Shown here: piece after piece, positions 57,401-64,000 of the stretch
Numbering within the stretch: position 1 is the first letter of the stretch
Layout of the letters: every line of letters begins with the position of its first letter
Assembly: GCA_020002185.1 (NCBI GenBank)
Contig: CM034543.1
Location: 30,140,439-30,204,438 of the forward strand
DNA from: Paraescarpia echinospica
Lineage: Eukaryota; Annelida; Polychaeta; Sabellida; Siboglinidae
DNA length: 64,000 nucleotides
Reading direction: 5' to 3'
Notes under the pieces: generated by a model
What the model was told of the DNA's origin: nothing
Databases searched by the model: none
The model's input: only the letters and a program-made list of their open reading frames with translations
Position numbers and translations under genes: made by a program

Positions 57401-58975
57401 TTCTCACTGGAGCAGAAGACAAAGGCTATGAAGGCAAGAGACAAGAAGGTTGTGAGCAAGACATTCCACGGTGCAGGCATTGTTGTACCAGTCGACCAGA
57501 CGGGGGTGGGCTACAGGCCCCTGCCAGAAACCACAGGTAAAGACTGTCAAAGCTGAATCACAGGCATGCATGCATACATACATACATACACACACCACAT
57601 CACACACACACCACACATACACGTATGAACCACAAACTTGGGGTCCAATGTTTTTTTAATCAAATACGCTGCATTGTAAATATCAAACACAAATACACTA
57701 TATTTCAAAATGTAAAACACATGAACAAATGTATGTATTCAAATATGCATGTTATCAGTTAGTGACAGCCATATATTGTACCTGCTGAGTCTGTACAATT
57801 ATTATATTACATGGTGAAGAAGTGAGATGGGTTAAGTAGCTATACATTTACCAGTATTTCAGATCTTAAAATATGCAGGTCAAATACACAAAATACAAGT
57901 TGTATTTTATGAGTATTTCATAAAAATGCAGTAGAGTTCAGATTTAAACAAACGGAACTGACAACCTTCCATTAAGAGAAGTAGACTGTGTTGAGCAGTG
58001 TGTTTACAAGACCAATGCTATGTTCACACAGAGTTAAACTAGTTTACCTAAGCAGTTTAACTTCACATGTATGACAATTCATCCATGATAACTACGATGT
58101 TGAAAGAGACGTGTTCTTCTAATGTATTCAATAAAGAAAGTTTTCATGGTTTTGTATAATGTGGCCCTTTTATAACACAATACTTTAATTTTTATTAGCA
58201 TGCAAAGCTTCTTTATTGAATATATCAAGTATGAACATTTCACTTATGACCTTATGTTTTGTATGTTACAAATTACATAACTTGACATTTTTTAAAGAAA
58301 GAAACGTGGCATTGCAAACAATTGTCATAAATCAGTTTAAAATTAAGCCTTATGGAAGATATTGTTCATGGCTCCAAGATTAAATTTTAATAGCAAGAAT
58401 TGAACTTACATTGTAGCTATATTTGAAATTTGCAAAGTTTCGGTGAGTCTACAGCGGATCTTGATCACGCACTGATATCAAAATCTGAGCCGCGTCACAC
58501 GACATCAGTGTATGATCAAGATCCGTTGTAGATGGACCGAAACGTTTCAAATATAGCTCCAATGTAATCTCAACTTTTGCTTGTTAAAATTAAGCCTGTT
58601 AAACTTTTCTGTGCCATTATGATTTGTATTTTGACAAATTGTACTTTGGCCCACTTCATACTTGTAGGCGGGCTGAAGAAGATCCTCAAGCAAATCGTTG
58701 AGAGCAAAGACGAGACAGAACGCAACAAGAACCTTGATCCTCTCATGGAGATTGTCATGCTCATTCAGTTTGCCAATGATGAGTGCGACTATGGGGAAGG
58801 CCTTGAACTTGGCCTTGACCTGTTTGCCTTTACTGCCGACGACTGCTTCCACCAGGTCATCCTCAGTCTGCTGCCGTTGGCATATCAGTTCCTCAGCCGT
58901 GATGTTTTCGGCAAGATCCTTGAGGCTCATTTATCCAAGCGCAAGCGCACGGCAAATCTGAGTGTATTCAGCTAG
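54438..58975 (+). CDS. HPF1: HPF1: histone PARylation factor, six exons (5' end not seen)
   Basis: Exons 54438-54570, 55111-55296, 55887-56073, 56693-56791, 57310-57536 and 58668-58975 join at GT/AG with consistent phases and give 379 residues, already longer than human HPF1 (346). An acidic/basic linker (KKKAKIEDFFNEGKKK) comes first. Next are MPEDFYQFWDFAKNLHPKNP, LGLTLVGPYDVLA, YDPPEFLTVV, FHFGYYRDGPNEMPVFV, KARDKKVVSKTFHGAGIVVP (holding the Arg used to contact PARP1) and FANDECDYGEGLELGLDLF. The DE pair in that last block includes the Glu that completes the PARP1/2 active site for serine ADP-ribosylation of histones in the nucleus. All key residues are kept. The first coding exon, and any N-terminal PBZ finger, were not identified. 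Introns hold a hairpin repeat. Confidence 0.96.
58406..58575. repeat. Inverted-repeat (MITE-like) element in last HPF1 intron
   Basis: TTACATTGTAGCTATATTTG ... CGGATCTTGATCA pairs with TGATCAAGATCCG ... CAAATATAGCTCCAATGTAA, with arms of about 68-75 bp and a short loop. It ends about 90 bases before the acceptor of the last exon. Confidence 0.9.
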
Positions 58976-60204
58976 TCCTGTTTGTATCTCACACGCAAAC
59001 ATTGATTTTGTTGCCACTCTTGCGTAAGGGTCCCTCTAATTCTCTGATCCCCTCCGTCCCACCCGATTTGTACTTTGAAATGTTGATAATTTTCCATAAA
59101 GAAAGTCCTGAACCTGTGGGTTTTATGAGTACATGCAAAGTAAATGATCGTAATGGTGGTTGTCATTATAATGTACTTTGCATGTACTATCCCATATCGC
59201 GTACCGGTACAGTATGTTCAATTTAGAAAATTATTGACATTTCAAAGTAGTAATTCATGGGAGTTACGAGATACTACATGCAATGACAGCCATCATAATA
59301 ATGTTTACAAACATTTACGTATCATCACTATGTTAACATTTTTATAATTACTACACTGGCTTTGACCCCCGTCCCATTTCATACGCTGTGTAAATGTCAA
59401 CTATTGCGAAGGATACCTTGTTTGGTTCATAAGCTCACTTTGCAATATATACTGTTGACATGTTTACTTAATACAGGTTGTATCTCAATGTATGCATGCA
59501 TTTTGATACATTGGTCACTGCATTATATGCAGGGGTGGTGTTTCTAATGACAGTGGTGGCACTGTTTATCACACAGTTGAGAGCTCTCAATGTTAGTTAA
59601 TTTCTTTCATTTTTAACTGGCTGTTTTTTGTTCCCAAAATGTTTTTTGAAAGCAGAGCTCATATCCGTGTTCCATGTTGTATTGTCCTGTACATCATTTT
59701 AGAATAACTGGAATTCCACTAATCATGAAGAAACATGCGAAGATACTCGATTTCTATTAATTTTTAATAATAATGTTGTTTTTCACAGAAAAATTGAGAA
59801 AATTATAGATGTTTCATCAGTAACCTGCCTACGTGTTGTTGAAGCATTACTGTAGGTACTGCAAAAAGTAATAATTTACAATGATGACGTTTCTAACATT
59901 ATCTCCCAATGTTGCATGTCCTAATAAGTTTCCACATACAACAAATGTGCAGTGCAAGTTTGACAGGCCCAAATCATTCACCAATATGTACCAACATATC
60001 CGTGATTAGAACACAATTTGACACATTTACCTCTCAAGAAACTTCGTGTTTTGATCTATAATTTTCATTCTGTTCAAGAAGACTGTGGGATGCGGTTGAA
60101 ATATACAGATTGAAAAACCAAGTTTATTGAGAGGTAAAAATGTCAAATAATAAAGAAACTGGATCATCTTTACAATTCAATGTATGCGACTGAATAATGT
60201 CATA

Positions 60205-60210
60205 AATAAA
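60205..60210 (+). terminator. Candidate HPF1 polyadenylation signal
   Basis: AATAAA about 1.23 kb after the HPF1 stop. Nearer weak signals may exist, and there is no transcript evidence. Confidence 0.3.
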
Positions 60211-62165
60211 GTGAAAACATTTTCCGTTTTGTCATCATTACTTTACTGATGTCATGACTATACACTGTATTATTGTACATGTGCGCATAAGACAACTGTA
60301 GCCATTCACTTCATGACTTATTTACAAAGACACAGTATTCACAGATCACTGTCTTTACTTTATCTCAACATCTGCAGAAGATAACAAACACCCGACTTTC
60401 ACAACCCTGTACCATTGCCTAATCCGTCATTTTTACGGACACCTGTCGGAAAGAAGAACTACAGTTCATGCCAGACCACACATCTGAAATCCTTCGGCTA
60501 GAATTTGATGTCCCAATCATTTTAAACATTTCCAAGATCTTTTATTGAAGCTTGAGCCATGTTGAAACAATTGAAGAACAATCGATCAATGAGTTATGTG
60601 CAGATTATACAACTTCTAAATTTGTTAAGTTAAAACACCAACATGATTTTCTTTCTTGACCACCAAATCTGCAGTTCTATTAACAACAAACAGCCCAAAC
60701 TTCACTTATCTGCCACACCTGTCGTATCTTGGTTTCTGAATAAATACAAATTACTTTCAGTTAACATACCTGTGCATAATCAGGGCAGAACACAGCATTC
60801 AATCCAACATTTTGATTATAATTTAACCATGCAACACCTACATCACCAGTTTACCAACTGACCCCCAATAAAACTACTGACCCCCCATAAGTTGACTGAC
60901 CATAGCACACCAGGGAAAGTACCTGTTTGCACACCTGAATACACAGCTGTGCTACAACAACATTTTTAGAAGATTGGTCAACACAAGACACTACTGTAAG
61001 AGCCACACTGAAGTAATGGACAAAGTCAAACCTCGCTTGATGGCCACCTCGGTAATGCAGCCATCTTGCTATTAAGGTCATCCTAGGGTAGTCCCAAATA
61101 ATTTCCACATAATATAATAAAGTATAGGACATTTCTTCTGCTAATAAGATCATAATATTCAGGTCCTACTGTACAATAATATGCAATACGTAATAATACA
61201 AACAATTCCTTATCCAATATCTTTATATTTTGCTACATTAGTTATTAAATACTGTTTTCTATGACTGAGAATGTACTCTAATTCCAAAAATGTGAGGCAT
61301 TTGCCTAAAAATCTTCCAATGTGACGTAAGCAAGACAAACACCCACGTATTTGCTAAAAGGTTCACATTTAGTGAATACAGGCCAACCAACCAGCCTGTC
61401 TGTGTTAGTTGCCAAGTTTATTATTATTATCAGAGTAAACAGCATAGGTTTGGAGTTGATTTAATTTGGGGCCATTTTGTTTATTTCAACCCCACACTTG
61501 TATGACTGAATACATTAGTTATGGAAAATATAACAAAAACTGACGTCGTACAAAACTGATGGATGGACTGGTTGTACACCATGCTGTATGTGCTACGTAT
61601 ACATCACACTGATACTCGTTTATGAATACAAGATTAACTGAGTACAATATCATACATTACAGCAACATTGCACATTTGGACCTTATCCGTTACAATAATA
61701 TTGCACATTTGGACGTTTGTCTGCTGTTTATGTCCCCAAGATCTCTACACATTCCACTACACAAGAATGTTCACAGACAATGTAGATTGCACATTCCAAA
61801 GTGACACACATGTATAACGAAGTCGATGTACTTAAACAAAGTGCACCTGTTAATATAGTAAATGTGCAGTGCAGCTCAGCATAAAGCATCGTCGATTCCA
61901 AATCATGTAAATTCAACACACGTAAAATAAAACAGGACATTTGCCCATCATCATCTGCAATACACACGTTCGTGTCATAACAGCATCTTGACTGGCCCAA
62001 AGTAACAAAGCAGGTTGTACAGATGTAAAAATGAGCATGACCCCTACCTTTGGTGTACCATGGTATATGGTAGAGACCTGAACAACCGCACATAAAAAAA
62101 TCATCTGTTGTAAGCAGATGCACATAGACCTCAATGGTACGTCTCAACAATTGCAGCATATAAAT
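60211..62165. other. Noncoding DNA
   Basis: AT-rich sequence with short simple repeats. Possibly 3' UTR or intergenic between HPF1 and the convergent gene at the right edge. Nothing coding was recognised. Confidence 0.5.
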
Positions 62166-63685
62166 AATTTGGTGCAACTTAAAAACATCAAATAGGATGT
62201 TAACTAACATCTATATATTTGTGTCATGGATAAACATATCTTATTTCGTACAACCCGCACAATTTCTTCATTTATTGATGCACACATGCACTTACATGAC
62301 CTCTACATTGTATTGCAGCAAATGTGCTGTCACGTGACTTCTTCATCAACCACAGAAAGTATGCACACACAAATTCTGTATTCACTACATTAACTATGCT
62401 TAGTCATACAACTTATACATTTGATTACAGTACATGTGCATTCCAGTGACCCAACACTCATTACAGCAAATATGTCGGCCTATTGTAATAGTTCTCCAAT
62501 TTAACTGTTACTTTAGTGTATTTCACAGCGTAACAATTCACCTTCGTTGTCCACAGTACAGGTAAAGCATTAACAAAACCATGGAAAACAACAAAGGTTG
62601 CTTAGTAACACCGTACAACAAAAAAATGTTATCAATGCAGGAAGAGACATACAATGAATCACATAAAGGATATGTGACTGTATTTGATTCACATAAATGA
62701 TGCATTTGGTTATATAATGTTTAATGACAATCGCAGTGTCGCCAGTGTCAGTCAGTGTCGTTGGTGTGAGTCAGTGTTAATTTGGTGTCAGTCAGTGTCA
62801 ATGGTACGAGTCTTGTTAGTGTCAGTTGGCGACAGTCAGTGTCATCAGTATCAATTTATGTCTTCAGTGTCACATGATGTCGGTCAGTGTCACTGGTGTC
62901 GCTTAGTGTCACTGGTGTCTACTGATGTCAGTGTTAATTAGGCTCTTCACATAACGGATAATTTGGTGCAACATAAAAACATCAAATAGGATGTTAACAT
63001 TTTAACTAAGCACATCTATATATTTGTTTCATGGATAAATATTAACATATCTTTTTTGTACAACCCAAACAATTTCTTCATTTACTGCCGCACACATGCA
63101 CTTACATGACCTCTACATTATATTGCAGCAAATGTGCTGTCACGTGACGTCTACATCAAAGAATGCACACACAAATTCTGTTTTCACTACATTAAATATG
63201 CATAGTCATACGACATATACATTTGACTACCGTACATGTGCATTCCAGTGACCCAACACTCAGCAAATATGTAAGCCTATAGTTCTCCAAATTAAACTGC
63301 TACTTTTGTGTATTTTACAGCGTAACAATTCACCTCTGTTGTCCAAGGTAAAGCAATAACAATAAGGTTGCTTAGTAACACCATACCACAACACAATGTC
63401 TTGGCCTGTCATCGATACAGGAAGAGACATACAATGAATCACAAAATGGATATGTGACTGCATTTGATTCACACATAAATTATGCATTTACTTACATAAT
63501 GTCTTATGACAATCATCGCAGTTTCGCCAGTGTCGTTGGTGTGAGTTAGTGTCAGTCAGTGTCAATGGTGTATTGTTAGTGTCGGTTGGTGTGAGTCGGT
63601 GTCATCAGTATCAACTGATTTCTTCCGTGTCAGTTGGTGTTGGTCAGTGTCAATTGGTGCCATCAGTGTCAATCGGTGCTGAAGG
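62166..63685. repeat. Tandem duplication of about 0.8 kb
   Basis: 62166-62936 and 62958-63685 are clear copies. Both start AATTTGGTGCAAC(T/A)TAAAAA, contain AGCAAATGTGCTGTCACGTG, and end in degenerate GTCAGTGTCA(N)TGGTGT arrays (62741-62935, 63530-63680). Divergence is visible (several indels), so it is older than the 9.7-kb duplication. Confidence 0.92.
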
Positions 63686-64000
63686 AGACAGTTTTTCTGA
63701 TGCTCTGTTTTTGTTCCGTATTATTACACTCAACGACGACTGGGTTCGACAGTTCCGCTTCACCTGGCACATCACCTGGCACCGCTGGCACATCTATGCC
63801 ATCTGGTAGTGACGCCGGACTCAGCGTGATCTCATCCGGGGTTGCCGCATTCTCCCCCTCGGTAATTTCATCCTCCTCCTCTTCATCTTCAACCGATTCC
63901 CGATGTGACACCTCCCGGTGTGTCACTCCCGCAGGTGAACCCCCTACGAGGCTCTTCGATGTCGTGAAGCTGTTCTCGCTCTTCTCCGAGCTCTGGTCGA
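63669..64000 (-). CDS. Last coding exon of an unidentified gene (acidic C-terminus, RKTVSF motif)
   Basis: The frame is open from the window edge to TGA at 63669-63671, giving about 110 residues. It is Ser-rich at first (SSEKSENSFTTSKSL), then strongly acidic (ESVEDEEEEDEITEGENAA), Pro-rich, and ends SIRKTVSFSTD. The composition is that of a disordered tail. RKTVSF fits the RVxF pattern used to dock protein phosphatase 1. No family was recognised. No exon of it lies further left, so its 3' UTR probably covers the tandem duplication. The absence of frame breaks and the ordered charge pattern favour a real exon. Confidence 0.6.
   Translation of the reverse strand, partial: DQSSEKSENSFTTSKSLVGGSPAGVTHREVSHRESVEDEEEEDEITEGENAATPDEITLSPASLPDGIDVPAVPGDVPGEAELSNPVVVECNNTEQKQSIRKTVSFSTD

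Overview
The window is animal (metazoan) nuclear DNA, most likely from a marine invertebrate such as a mollusc or lancelet. Two host genes are split by introns with matching phases (MMAA and HPF1). The rest is dense mobile DNA of animal type: CR1-, L2- and RTE-like LINEs, tRNA-derived SINE-like copies, Ty3 retrotransposons, a Tc1 relative and two TTAA-target DNA transposons. The species cannot be fixed from this sequence. There are two N runs: 1-22 and exactly 1000 N at 46943-47942.

Layout. 23-1380 is one end of a piggyBac-like transposon whose acidic N-terminus has expanded into a 45-bp minisatellite. 1730-7572 is a TTAA-flanked transposon with about 85-bp inverted repeats. It carries a three-exon gene for a P2X7 C-terminal (ballast)-like zinc domain on the + strand and a transposase-like exon on the - strand. 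8396-9770 is a CR1-like LINE fragment. 12500-20320 is a decayed Ty3 retrotransposon (- strand), split by a complete younger Ty3 element at 13734-18405 with identical 129-bp LTRs and a 5-bp target duplication. 21000-40586 is a recent tandem duplication of about 9.7 kb (copy A 21000-30710, copy B 30708-40586) joined at a 3-base microhomology between two unrelated LINEs. 38329-44995 holds five 3' exons of MMAA on the - strand; its last exon lies inside the duplication and so occurs twice. 45711-50670 holds a LINE fragment, a 19-bp satellite that runs into the gap, and a second decayed LINE. 51300-52650 holds a dead Tc1-like transposon and a 14-bp minisatellite. 54438-58975 holds six exons of HPF1 on the + strand. 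62166-63685 is a 0.8-kb tandem duplication. The right edge carries the last coding exon of an unidentified - strand gene that ends in a PP1-docking-like motif.

How it fits together. MMAA (mitochondrial cobalamin GTPase) and HPF1 (PARP1/2 cofactor) are head to head, but the first exons of both are not visible between 45000 and 54438. They may lie in the gap or be hidden among the repeats. Nothing suggests an operon or shared pathway. The two most unusual objects are the TTAA-flanked transposon carrying a P2X7-like domain gene and the microhomology-joined tandem duplication that gave MMAA a second terminal exon. Coordinates of decayed repeats are by eye and may be off by tens of bases.
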